In this document: positions 7,831-15,600 of the stretch, piece by piece
How positions within the stretch are numbered: the first letter of the stretch is position 1
How the letters are laid out: every line of letters begins with the position of its first letter
DNA from: Actinomycetota bacterium
Lineage (GTDB): Bacteria > Actinomycetota > Thermoleophilia > Gaiellales > Gaiellaceae
NCBI GenBank assembly: GCA_013816245.1
Contig: JACDEU010000004.1
Coordinates: 49,766 to 113,765 of the forward strand
Direction: 5' to 3'
Length of the DNA: 64,000 nucleotides
Made by a program: the position numbers and the translations under genes
Notes under the pieces: generated by a model
Databases searched by the model: none
What the model was told of the DNA's origin: nothing
The model's input: only the letters and a program-made list of their open reading frames with translations

Positions 7831-8164
7831 TCGTTTTCGCAGACGTCGCCTGCGACAGCACCCATTCGGTGCGCAGCTCCCGCGCGCGATCCTCGAGGTC
7901 GGTGAGCAGCGAACGCACCTCGTCCAGCTGCGGGCGAAGCTTGTCGACACGGCGGAGCTCTGACGCGATCTGCGCGAGCGAGCTGGCAGGGCTCGCGTTC
8001 AACCTGCGAATCCGACGTTCGCTCGCTTCAAGCTGGCCGCTGACCGTGCGCTCCCAGGCCCCCGCCTCCTCCTTGAGCGTTCGGAGCTCGGTCTCCGTCG
8101 CGGGTCGGCGGTCGAGCACCTCGCGGAGTCGTTTGATCAGGGCGAAGTCGAGCGGCTCGGGCAT
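7799..8164 (-). CDS. small coiled-coil protein of unknown function
   Basis: A 121-residue, charged, almost entirely helical protein with heptad-like leucines (LIKRLREVLDRR, LRRVDKLRPQLDEVRSLLTDLED), predicted to form a coiled coil. No domain is recognised. Its 3' end overlaps the DUF192 gene by 32 bases in convergent orientation, and the last residues (SRRPVDRPR) come from that overlap. The reading frame is the best coding candidate in this gap, but a shadow frame cannot be fully excluded. Confidence 0.5.
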   Translation of the reverse strand: MPEPLDFALIKRLREVLDRRPATETELRTLKEEAGAWERTVSGQLEASERRIRRLNASPASSLAQIASELRRVDKLRPQLDEVRSLLTDLEDRARELRTEWVLSQATSAKTTSRRPVDRPR

Positions 8165-8316
8165 CCGAAGACCGCAAGCCTTTCAGATGCGCAGAGCGTT
8201 CGCCCGAGCGGGATCGCTAGGGGCGCCATGGCCACGATCTCGTCTCAAGGTGCCGGGAGGCGACGCCGATAAAGCGCAGATCTCCTACCAAGCACCGCAG
8301 GAGGACCGCAGATCTC

Positions 8317-9453
8317 ATGAAACGCAGCTTCGACATGACCCGCTCGGGTACGACGGAGTGGAGCGAAACGACGGCCCGCCTGAACAAGGTGGCGCGTTCG
8401 CGCGGCTTCTCCGGACGCACGCTGCTGCTCAGCGCCGCCGTGGGGTTTCCGGCGAGCATTGCCCTGCTGATGCTGTCGCTCCGTTCGCTAGACGGACGTG
8501 CGCTGCACGAGTCGCTGCACTCCGCCAACCCGGCAGTCTTGGCCCTCGCTGTGTGCGCGAGCTCGCTCGTGTATGTCGTGCAGGCGGCGCGCTGGCGCTT
8601 GGTGGCTCAGCCGTCACCTCCCCTTCCGTTCCGCAGATTCCTCGATTGGGCGGTCGGAGCGATCGCAGTGAACAACGTCGTCCCCGGGCGTCCTGGCGAC
8701 CTACTTCGGATCGAATGGCTGTCGCGCGCCGCGAAGATGCCGCGCGCCCGGGCGCTCGCCTCGGTGGTAGTCGACCGGGGTTTGGATCTGGCGGTCCTCG
8801 TGGCGGCGCTCGCGTTCACCTACCCCAGCGTCGGGAATGCGCACAGGATCGATCACGTCGGTGTCGTCGCTCTCCTCCTCGTGATGCTCGCAGGCCTGGT
8901 CGTCATCGGCGCGGTCGCGTACAGCCGGCGTGCGAGGCGCGCACCGGTAGGCCGTCTGCGCAGCTTCGTCACGAACGTCGCATGTGAAGTGTGCAGCCGC
9001 GTTCGAGGCTGGCGCGGAGTCGCGGCGGTCATGCTCAGCCTGCTCGCATGGGGCCTCTGGAGTGCGAGCGCCTGGCTGGTGGCCTCATCGGTTGGAATCC
9101 CGCTGACGCCGCTCGATCTCCTGTTCGTGACCGCGGTGATCAATCTCGGTGTCGCAATCCCATCGTCGCCGGGATTCATCGGGACGTACCAATGGCTCAG
9201 CGTGTGGTCGCTCGGCGTACTGGGCGTGAACCACACGTCCGCGTTCGCCTTTTCGATCCTCATGCACGCAGCATGGTTCGTCCCGACGACACTCGCAGGC
9301 GCCGTGTTGATCCTTCGAAAGTGCCCGCCGCTCGTAGCGGGGCTGATCGCCGATCGACGTTCGCAGGGCAATGTCGCCGGAAGGGTCGTGGCACTCCCGA
9401 GAAAGCTGCCAACGGCCGACGCGGTAGGCGCCCGCGCGAAGACACGACGGTGA
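8317..9453 (+). CDS. lysylphosphatidylglycerol-synthase-like flippase domain membrane protein
   Basis: A 378-residue integral membrane protein of the UPF0104/COG0392 family (LPG synthetase transmembrane region). It has about seven hydrophobic segments and family motifs such as VVPGRPGDLLRIEWLSR near 125, VVVDRGLDLAVL near 150 and IPSSPGFIGTYQW near 285. Related proteins move lipids or lipid-linked sugars across the membrane. The next gene, a GT87 glycosyltransferase, starts inside its stop codon (GTGA), which links it to polyprenyl-phosphate sugar transfer. Confidence 0.85.
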   Translation: MKRSFDMTRSGTTEWSETTARLNKVARSRGFSGRTLLLSAAVGFPASIALLMLSLRSLDGRALHESLHSANPAVLALAVCASSLVYVVQAARWRLVAQPSPPLPFRRFLDWAVGAIAVNNVVPGRPGDLLRIEWLSRAAKMPRARALASVVVDRGLDLAVLVAALAFTYPSVGNAHRIDHVGVVALLLVMLAGLVVIGAVAYSRRARRAPVGRLRSFVTNVACEVCSRVRGWRGVAAVMLSLLAWGLWSASAWLVASSVGIPLTPLDLLFVTAVINLGVAIPSSPGFIGTYQWLSVWSLGVLGVNHTSAFAFSILMHAAWFVPTTLAGAVLILRKCPPLVAGLIADRRSQGNVAGRVVALPRKLPTADAVGARAKTRR

Positions 9454-10610
9454 CGACCGGTCAGCAGGTATCGCTCGGCGGGCAGGGCAAGGTCGGAGTC
9501 TCTCAACTAGGTCTCCACGACGCAGCGCGGCGTGCCGGCAGTGTGTTCCTGTACATCGTCCTGCCTGCTCTGCTCGTGACCGCGGTGATCGGCGGATCGT
9601 TCGGTGATCACTTCGCTTTCGACTTCCATCAGTTCTGGCAGGGCGGACGAGACGTGGTCAACGGTCACTCTCCCTATCCGTCCGCCGGTTCCCTGCCCGC
9701 GGGCAATGAGGAGAGCCTCGACCCGCTGGGGATCCAGCACGTCTTCCGCTTTCCGTACCCGGCTCCGGCGGCGCTCGCAATGGCGCCTTTCGGACTGCTT
9801 CCGTTCACGCTGGCCGCGTCGATTTTCCTCGTCTGCTCTTTCGCCGCCGTCTTCCTTGCCCTGCGGCTCCTCGGCGTTTCGGATTGGCGGTGCTACGGCG
9901 TCGTGTTCGCCTCGATGCCTACGGTCGGCGCGCTCCGGCTCGGCACGTTCACGCCACTGCTCCTGCTCGGCCTCGCCCTCGTCTGGCGCTACCGAAGCCG
10001 GCGAGTCGTCGTCGCAGGCGTCGTCGGCTGTCTGATCGTTGCGAAGCTCTTCCTGTGGCCGCTCCTCGTCTGGCTCCTCGTGACTCGTCGCTTCGCGGCT
10101 GCGGCGCTCGCCCTCGTGTCGGCGGTGACGATCACCATCGGCAGTTGGGCCGTGCTCGGTTTTGCCGGGCTCGGCGAGTACCCAAAGCTTCTCTCAGCGC
10201 TTGCGACCACCGTTCAGGGAAGAGGTTGGTCGACCGTGGCACTCGGGCTCTCCCTCGGGCTCTCGGCCGCGACCGCAAAAACGGTCGCGCTCGTGCTCGG
10301 TGGCGCGGCACTCGCGGTCATCCCCCTCGCCCCTCGTGAGAAGCGCGATCTCTGGGCCTTTTCGCTTGTAGTCGCAGCTGCGATCTTGCTGTCCCCGATC
10401 GTGTGGCTCCACTACTTCCTGCTACTCGTCGCGCCACTGGCGCTCGCGTATCCGACGCTGTCGCCGGCCTGGTTCATCCCCCTCGGCTTCTGGGTGTGGC
10501 CTTTTCAGGAGACAGGTGGAGACATCTGGAAGATCGGTCTCGGTCTCGCTGCCCTCGCCGCGCTCTGCGCAGCCGTCCTCCACGCCCCTCCGCGACCTCG
10601 GCCGTCTTGA
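9450..10610 (+). CDS. GT87-family (DUF2029) membrane glycosyltransferase, copy 1
   Basis: A 386-residue GT-C fold membrane protein. The GTG at 9450 overlaps the preceding stop by 4 nt. The N-terminal loop holds FDFHQFWQGGRDVVNGHSPYP, matching the family's acidic DF..yW..g..vl.G..pY motif, and about nine hydrophobic segments follow. GT87 members (such as mycobacterial PimE-type mannosyltransferases) use polyprenyl-phosphate sugars outside the membrane. The protein clearly resembles the next gene, so the pair arose by tandem duplication. Confidence 0.85.
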   Translation: MTTGQQVSLGGQGKVGVSQLGLHDAARRAGSVFLYIVLPALLVTAVIGGSFGDHFAFDFHQFWQGGRDVVNGHSPYPSAGSLPAGNEESLDPLGIQHVFRFPYPAPAALAMAPFGLLPFTLAASIFLVCSFAAVFLALRLLGVSDWRCYGVVFASMPTVGALRLGTFTPLLLLGLALVWRYRSRRVVVAGVVGCLIVAKLFLWPLLVWLLVTRRFAAAALALVSAVTITIGSWAVLGFAGLGEYPKLLSALATTVQGRGWSTVALGLSLGLSAATAKTVALVLGGAALAVIPLAPREKRDLWAFSLVVAAAILLSPIVWLHYFLLLVAPLALAYPTLSPAWFIPLGFWVWPFQETGGDIWKIGLGLAALAALCAAVLHAPPRPRPS

Positions 10611-11890
10611 GCTCGAAAGTTCCCAAGAGCGCCGTCGCCACGTCCGTGCCGGGCCGCCGGCCGACAGCGGTCGCCTTGCCCGGGTTCTTCCTCGCCGGGC
10701 GAAGGATCCTCGATCCACTGCTTTTCGGCCTGCTACCCCTCGCCTTCGCAGCACTCGTGATGTACGCCGAAGCGAGACAGGGTCTCCTCGGTTTCGACTT
10801 CAAGGGAACGATCTGGCAGCCGGGGCATGAGATTCTCGCGGGACATTCACCGTATCCTCGGCCGCTGGCGGCCGCGATGGACTCGGGTAACCCGTCCGTC
10901 TATCCACCGGTGGTGCTCCTGCTGGCGCTCCCTTATGCACTCGTGCCGTTCACGATCGCGTACGCCGCGTGGACCGTAACGCTTGTCGCTGCAGTGCTGG
11001 TGGCTCTGCGAATTCTCGGTGCTCGCGACTGGCGTTGCTACACGATCGCGCTCGGATCTCTTCCGGTCGCGTACGGCCTGGCGCTGGGAAATCTCGTCGT
11101 CCTGCTCGTGCCGCTTCTGGCCTGCGCCTGGCGGTACAGGGCGAGCCCCCGCTGGAGTGGTCTCGCGGTCGGGGCCGGCATCGCGCTGAAGCTCGTTCTG
11201 TGGCCCCTGCTCGTCTGGTTCATCGTCACTCGTCGCTGGCGCGCGGCATTCATCGCCGCCGCTTCAGCCGTGATGTCGATGGTCTGTGCGTGGGCAATCC
11301 TGGGCTTCGACGGCTTGCGCGACTACCCGCAGCTTCTCCGAGTGAACAACGATCTGTACGCAGCACACAGCTGGTCCCTGTTCGCGGGTGGAGTAGGGCT
11401 CGGCCTTCCCTGGTCCGTAGCAAGTGCGTTGGCGTCACTCGCCGGTGTTGCCTTGCTTGCCCTCGCGTTCGTGTCGATTCGGCGTCGCAACGGAGATCGC
11501 ATTGCCTTCTGCGTCGTCGTCGTCGCGTCGATCGCATGCTTGCCGATCGTCTGGCCGGCGTCACTCGTCTTGCTGCTGGTGCCGATTGTCCTCGTTGCGC
11601 CCTCGGCCGATCTGATCTGGGTCCTGCTTACGGCGCTCTGGCTTGGAGCCGCTGTGCCGCGCCAGCTGGCCGACGCCGGGAGCCCGAGCACGGATGCCCC
11701 TTCGATCGTCTGGAGGATGCAGCACGCCGGACCGCCAACCGCACAAATCGCCGCCTTCACCGCACTCGTCGCACTGATCACCGTTCTCGTCCTGCGGCGC
11801 GCCGGCCGAATACGCTCGGTCGATCCTGGGACCTCCTGCCTACGAGTACCACGGCCTGATGGCGGAGGCCTGGGACCTCCTCCGCGGTGA
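10607..11890 (+). CDS. GT87-family (DUF2029) membrane glycosyltransferase, copy 2
   Basis: A 427-residue paralogue of the preceding gene, with the same layout: FDFKGTIWQPGHEILAGHSPYP near residue 67, then about nine hydrophobic segments and the shared ILGARDWRCYTIAL and LKLVLWPLLVWFIVTRRW stretches. The TTG start lies in a TTGA overlap with the stop of copy 1. The 3' end runs 32 bases into the methyltransferase gene. The N-terminal 30 residues are polar and less certain than the rest. Confidence 0.83.
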   Translation: MSSKVPKSAVATSVPGRRPTAVALPGFFLAGRRILDPLLFGLLPLAFAALVMYAEARQGLLGFDFKGTIWQPGHEILAGHSPYPRPLAAAMDSGNPSVYPPVVLLLALPYALVPFTIAYAAWTVTLVAAVLVALRILGARDWRCYTIALGSLPVAYGLALGNLVVLLVPLLACAWRYRASPRWSGLAVGAGIALKLVLWPLLVWFIVTRRWRAAFIAAASAVMSMVCAWAILGFDGLRDYPQLLRVNNDLYAAHSWSLFAGGVGLGLPWSVASALASLAGVALLALAFVSIRRRNGDRIAFCVVVVASIACLPIVWPASLVLLLVPIVLVAPSADLIWVLLTALWLGAAVPRQLADAGSPSTDAPSIVWRMQHAGPPTAQIAAFTALVALITVLVLRRAGRIRSVDPGTSCLRVPRPDGGGLGPPPR

Positions 11891-12575
11891 CACCTCGGGT
11901 TGGGACGACCGGCCGTTCTACCTCGAGCTGATCCGACGCTCCGGTGAGCCCGTGCTCGACGTCGGCTGCGGCACAGGGCGATTGCTCCTCGACTATCTGG
12001 CCGAAGGGATCGAGATCCACGGCGTCGACGTCTCGCCGGAGATGCTGGCGCTCTGCCAAGCGAAGGCTTCGACGCTCGGCCTGGAGCCCACCTTGTACGA
12101 GCAGGCCGTCGAGGACCTGAACCTGCCGCGTTACTACCGGACGATCATTGTCCCCTCTTCGTCGATCCAGCTTGTCATCGATCCGGCGACCGCCGGTCGC
12201 GCGATCGTGCGTCTCGCCTCACACCTCGAGCCCGGAGGCACGCTCGTGATGCCCTTCATGACGCTCAAGGGCGACGAGGAGTGGACGAGGGAAGCGGTAC
12301 GGCCGGATGGTGCTCTCGTACGGCGCACTGCGAAGTCCGAGTACGACCCGGTGACGGAGCTCGAGGATACCGACGACCTCTACGAAGTGCTCGTCGACGG
12401 GAAAGTCGTCGCGGCGGAGCGCCATGTGCAGAAGCCCGCGACGCGGAGTTACACAGTCGACCAGGCCCGAGCGCTCTACCTGCAGGCGAGGCTGGAAATC
12501 GAGCGGATCGTCGACGGGTTCAGCGACAAACCGCACGAGGACGGCGCTGTGTTCACCGTCATCGGCGCTCGCTGA
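11859..12575 (+). CDS. class I SAM-dependent methyltransferase
   Basis: A 238-residue methyltransferase. Motif I VLDVGCGTGRLLL is at about residue 32, the acidic end of strand 2 (IHGVDVSPEML) near 53 and LEPGGTLVMPFM near 125. The ATG overlaps the GT87 copy 2 gene by 32 bases. Readable family-like residues (AYEYHGL) extend upstream of the ATG in frame with no standard start, so the true N-terminus could be slightly longer. The substrate cannot be told from sequence; the context suggests a glycan, lipid or small metabolite. Confidence 0.82.
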   Translation: MAEAWDLLRGDTSGWDDRPFYLELIRRSGEPVLDVGCGTGRLLLDYLAEGIEIHGVDVSPEMLALCQAKASTLGLEPTLYEQAVEDLNLPRYYRTIIVPSSSIQLVIDPATAGRAIVRLASHLEPGGTLVMPFMTLKGDEEWTREAVRPDGALVRRTAKSEYDPVTELEDTDDLYEVLVDGKVVAAERHVQKPATRSYTVDQARALYLQARLEIERIVDGFSDKPHEDGAVFTVIGAR

Positions 12576-12625
12576 CCCGCGCACCTCGTCTTCGGAACCT
12601 CCGGATACCATGGCCCCGCTCAAGC

Positions 12626-12696
12626 GGCGCCGTGGCCGAGTGGCTAGGCAGAGGCCTGCAAAGCCTCGCACACCAGTTCGATTCTGGTCGGCGCCT
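12626..12696 (+). tRNA. trnC: tRNA-Cys (GCA)
   Basis: A 71-nt cloverleaf: the acceptor stem GGCGCCG pairs with CGGCGCC, the anticodon stem GAGGC/GCCTC encloses CTGCAAA with anticodon GCA, and the T loop is GTTCGATTC. The CCA end is not encoded. The 3' end also codes, on the other strand, for the tail of an integrase relic, as is common at tRNA attachment sites. Confidence 0.95.
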
Positions 12697-12961
12697 TTTC
12701 GACAAAAGCACCGAACGGGGGGAGCCCCCACGAGAGGTCTCGGACGCTCTCCATTGCTCGTTCTTTGTTCAGCCGCCGCAGGTAGATCTCGGTGGTGTCG
12801 GCCTTCGTGTGCCCAATCAACCGCTGCAACGCATCTCGTTCGCCCGGGTGTGTGACGCAAAGACGGCCAAGGTCTATCTGACAGAGGCTCTCTTCGAAGA
12901 ATTGCCCTTCGCCGACAAACCCGAAGCGCCGCTCGAACAGCGGATCGACGAGTCCTACGAA
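12644..12961 (-). pseudogene. tyrosine integrase C-terminal relic at tRNA-Cys
   Basis: An open stretch without a credible start encodes a C-terminal tyrosine-recombinase signature: RDALQRLIGHTKADTTEIYL, with the conserved GH box and active-site Tyr, then a KER-rich tail running into the tRNA-Cys gene (EKAPTRIELVCEAL). The N-terminal arm-binding and box I Arg regions are missing; a stop closes the frame at 12962-12964. The relic points to a past integration at this tRNA. The bases to about 13250 have no other convincing gene. Confidence 0.6.
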
Positions 12962-13250
12962 TCAGCTCAACGCGTTGCTCGAAGCGGCGGACTGGGAGAC
13001 CGAGTAGCGCATAATCACTTTTTCGACACTTTCCCCGGTGTTACAGAACCGGGGGAACCTTCCGATAACTGGGCGATACGAGCGGGCAGACTCCCCGATG
13101 CTCGCGGATCATCCTGTCGTCGTCCGTGCGCCGGAATGATTTGTCGAGGTCGATGCTTGACCTTCCTGCTCAGATGGCGAGACTGAGGATTGTGGAAGCG
13201 CAGCGTTCGGGGATAGGTCGTGTCGTGGGGCTTGTCGTGTTAGCGATCTC

Positions 13251-13391
13251 ATGCTTGGAGGCGTCGGAGGAGTCATTGCTTTCGTCGCGGTGAAGTGGAG
13301 GCTTATTCCGAACCATGCGGTCGCATTGATGGCTGTTGTGGTTCTCGTCCCGTTGGTTCTATGGGGCTTCACCCAGGACGACCGAGCGTAG
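13251..13391 (+). CDS. possible 46-residue two-helix membrane protein
   Basis: The ATG frame encodes MLGGVGGVIAFVAVKWRL, then a second hydrophobic stretch (ALMAVVVLVPLVLWGF) and a short acidic end. The pattern of two helices joined by a basic turn is that of a genuine membrane microprotein. There is no clear ribosome binding site and the surroundings are relic DNA, so it may be a remnant of the element once inserted here. Confidence 0.4.
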   Translation: MLGGVGGVIAFVAVKWRLIPNHAVALMAVVVLVPLVLWGFTQDDRA

Positions 13392-13510
13392 ATCCGCTGG
13401 GCCCTGGTCGGGGGCGGAACCCTGGCGTATCACTCGCTCGATGATCCGTCCGCGTAGCCGCGGCCGCCTCCACTGCGACGAGGTAAGGCGCCAGAAGGTC
13501 TCCGACGTCC

Positions 13511-13600
13511 GCGGGCTTTGCCCGTCGCAGCCGCAAGCGCCCTCGGAGAAAGACCGTCCGGAAGTCATCATGCTCGGCGAAGCCGAGCAGACTTCCGGAC
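13511..13600 (-). repeat. double-hairpin element, copy A
   Basis: Hairpin 1 (13556-13600) has outer arms GTCCGGAAGTC and GACTTCCGGAC (11 bp), inner arms GCTCGGC and GCCGAGC with a GAA loop, and an asymmetric internal loop ATCAT opposite a single A. Hairpin 2 (13511-13525) is CGGGC-TTT-GCCCG plus a G-T closing pair. They are 30 nt apart. Hairpin 1 begins 4 nt after the stop of the minus-strand lipoprotein gene. A second copy with a different outer stem lies at 22222-22322. Confidence 0.8.
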
Positions 13601-13604
13601 GCTA

Positions 13605-14060
13605 CTAGCCGCAGGCCAGCTTGCCGCCGCCTGCGATCGGGCGGTTGGACTCCAACACCTCGAAGCACCAGTAGCAACGCGGCGCGACGATCGCGGCTGC
13701 AAGGTCGATGTACCTCGCTCGTTGGTGGATGGGCAAGGCCTCCTCGGTGATGTCGCGCTCGAACTGGTCGAGCGCCTTGTTGACGGCCGGATTCCCGTAT
13801 TCCGCCTGACGCTTGATCGTCTTGATCACGACACGCAGTCGCTGCAGGTCGCGCTCGAGCCGCCTGCGCTGCGCGGCCTGCTTTGCCTTCGAGAGGCCCT
13901 TGCAATGCCGCGGCTGATCTCGCTGAACCTCGACCGTCTCGACCGGATAGGTCGTTACCTCGGCGGTCGTCACCTGGGCAGCCTGCTTCGTCTCACCGCC
14001 ACAGCCCGCTAAGGCGACTGCCCCGACCAAAAGCGCGGCGAGGGCGAGACCCCGGTCCAT
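13605..14060 (-). CDS. small lipoprotein, unknown function
   Basis: A 151-residue lipoprotein with a signal peptide (LALAALLVGAVALAGCGGE) ending in the lipobox LAGC, so Cys19 is the expected lipidation site. The mature part has a Thr/Val-rich spacer, a basic helical region (AQRRRLERDLQRLRVVIKTIK) and, near the end, CYWCFEV plus a terminal Cys, which could bind metal or form a disulfide. No family is recognised. Its stop codon is followed at once by double-hairpin copy A. Confidence 0.75.
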   Translation of the reverse strand: MDRGLALAALLVGAVALAGCGGETKQAAQVTTAEVTTYPVETVEVQRDQPRHCKGLSKAKQAAQRRRLERDLQRLRVVIKTIKRQAEYGNPAVNKALDQFERDITEEALPIHQRARYIDLAAAIVAPRCYWCFEVLESNRPIAGGGKLACG

Positions 14061-14081
14061 GTCGCCAGGGTAGCCGGAGGC

Positions 14082-15098
14082 TCAGGCCGCAACCCCCGTG
14101 AACTGCGGGATGATCTCGTCGCCGTACGTCTTCAGCGTCTCCTCCTGCCCATGCGTCATGAGGTAGACGTTGAACTGGTCGACGCCGATCGACTCGAGCT
14201 CCTTCAGCTTCTTCGTCGCGTCCGCGGCCGTTCCGAGCACACAGAAACGGTCGACGATCTCGTCGGTGACGAACTCACCGTGCGCCGCGCCGACACGCGA
14301 ATGATCTTTGTAGTCGTAGAACTTCCGCGCCTTCACGAAATCTGTGAGGTCCTTCGGAATGTCCGAGTCGTCCCCGTAACGCTCGATCAGGTCCATGACG
14401 TGGTTCGAGACCATCGCCGGGAACCAGCGCGACTGCTCGCGCGCGTCGGCGATGTCCTCAGAGATGTGGCTCGGCGCGCCGACGATGCACTTGAGCTCGG
14501 CTGGATCGCGACCAGCCTCTTCGGCCGCGCGGCGGGCTGTGTCCATGATCCACTTGATGATGACCGCGTCGGCGAGCTGGATGATCACTCCGTCGCCGAC
14601 GCGTCCGGCAACGGCCAGTGCCTTCGGGCCGTAGCCCGCGATCCACATCGGGATGTCGGGCAATTCTTCGCGCACCCACTTCAGCTCGAGCTCCTTCTCG
14701 TTCCAGTCGACGGAGCGCCCGTTCATCAGGTCCTTGACCATCGCGCAGCGGCTCTCGAAGTCGGCGACCTTCACAGGCTTCAGACCGACGACGCGACGCG
14801 AAGAGTCGCCGCGGCCGATCCCCATCACCATCCGGCCGTCGGAGATGTCCTGCATCGTCGCGTACCAGCTCGCCGTGACCGTCGCGTCCCGGATGCCCGG
14901 ATTGGTGACGAAGTGACCCAGCTTGATCTTGCTCGTCTGCGCAGCGGCGAGCGGGAGCGTCGCGTAGGACTCCTCCCAGAGGATGTGCGAGTCGTAGGTC
15001 CAGGCGTACTCGAACCCATGCTGCTCGGCGAGTTTCATCAACTCGATCATCCGCTGGTACGGCGGGTCCGGCAGAACGGTTACGCCGAAGCTGAGCAT
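14082..15098 (-). CDS. F420-type LLM-class oxidoreductase (CPS_4043/TIGR03842-like)
   Basis: A 338-residue luciferase-like (LLM) flavin/F420 oxidoreductase. The ATG at 15098 follows GGGGAGG by 5 nt. Family features are SFGVTVLPDPPYQRMIEL at the N-terminus, the YDSHILWEESY loop near 38, RMVMGIGRGDSSRR near 108 and MWIAGYGPKALAVAGRVGDG near 165, as in enzymes related to methylene-tetrahydromethanopterin reductase. I recall this subfamily as being of unknown function. Its place at the edge of a pyrimidine/hydantoin island with no dihydropyrimidine dehydrogenase suggests it may reduce uracil or thymine, or act on a related cyclic amide; that is inference. Confidence 0.82.
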   Translation of the reverse strand: MLSFGVTVLPDPPYQRMIELMKLAEQHGFEYAWTYDSHILWEESYATLPLAAAQTSKIKLGHFVTNPGIRDATVTASWYATMQDISDGRMVMGIGRGDSSRRVVGLKPVKVADFESRCAMVKDLMNGRSVDWNEKELELKWVREELPDIPMWIAGYGPKALAVAGRVGDGVIIQLADAVIIKWIMDTARRAAEEAGRDPAELKCIVGAPSHISEDIADAREQSRWFPAMVSNHVMDLIERYGDDSDIPKDLTDFVKARKFYDYKDHSRVGAAHGEFVTDEIVDRFCVLGTAADATKKLKELESIGVDQFNVYLMTHGQEETLKTYGDEIIPQFTGVAA

Positions 15099-15156
15099 CG
15101 ATCCTCCCCGATGGCTGGCAGGGGACGAGCATACCGCCGCGAAAACGCCCCGCACA

Positions 15157-15600
15157 GTGGCATGGCCCTACCTCCTATTCGCGTTCGCCGCCGGCGTGGC
15201 ACTGCCGGTCCAGTTCGGGATCAACGCGCAACTCGCGGTCTGGCTGCACAGTCCGATTCGGGCAGCGTTCATCTCGTTCCTCACCGGCGCGGTCATCCTG
15301 GCCGTCGCCGCGGCGCTCGTCTTCAAGCCGTTGCCCTCGTGGAACCGCCTCGGCCACGCACCCTGGTGGGTCTGGCTCGGTGGAGCTCTCGGCGCCTTCT
15401 ACGTGGCGGGCTCGATCTTCGCCGCACCGAAGCTCGGGGCTGCGGCCTTGATCGCCGTGATCGTCGCGGGACAGTCGCTCGCATCGCTCGCAGTCGACCA
15501 CTTCGGCTGGGTCGGTTTCGAGCAGAAGCACATCAGCCCAGGGCGCATCGTCGGAATGGCGCTCGTCGGTGCGGGCGTCGCGCTGGTGCGGATCTTTTAA
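15157..15600 (+). CDS. DMT-superfamily (DUF606/YdcZ-type) membrane transporter
   Basis: A 147-residue protein with five hydrophobic helices in the DUF606/YdcZ pattern: FAAGVALPVQFGINAQLAVW at the start, PWWVWLGGALGAFYVAGSIF in the middle and the end GRIVGMALVGAGVALVRIF. Related proteins are half-size EamA-like carriers. The GTG start lies 58 nt from the divergent LLM gene, and its stop overlaps the M20 hydrolase gene by 4 nt in convergent orientation. It may move a pyrimidine breakdown product, but the substrate is unknown. Confidence 0.82.
   Translation: MAWPYLLFAFAAGVALPVQFGINAQLAVWLHSPIRAAFISFLTGAVILAVAAALVFKPLPSWNRLGHAPWWVWLGGALGAFYVAGSIFAAPKLGAAALIAVIVAGQSLASLAVDHFGWVGFEQKHISPGRIVGMALVGAGVALVRIF

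Noticed and set aside
12700..13186. A 301-codon plus-strand frame downstream of tRNA-Cys
   Set aside because: It runs through the tRNA and the antisense of the integrase relic and shows no protein-like features.
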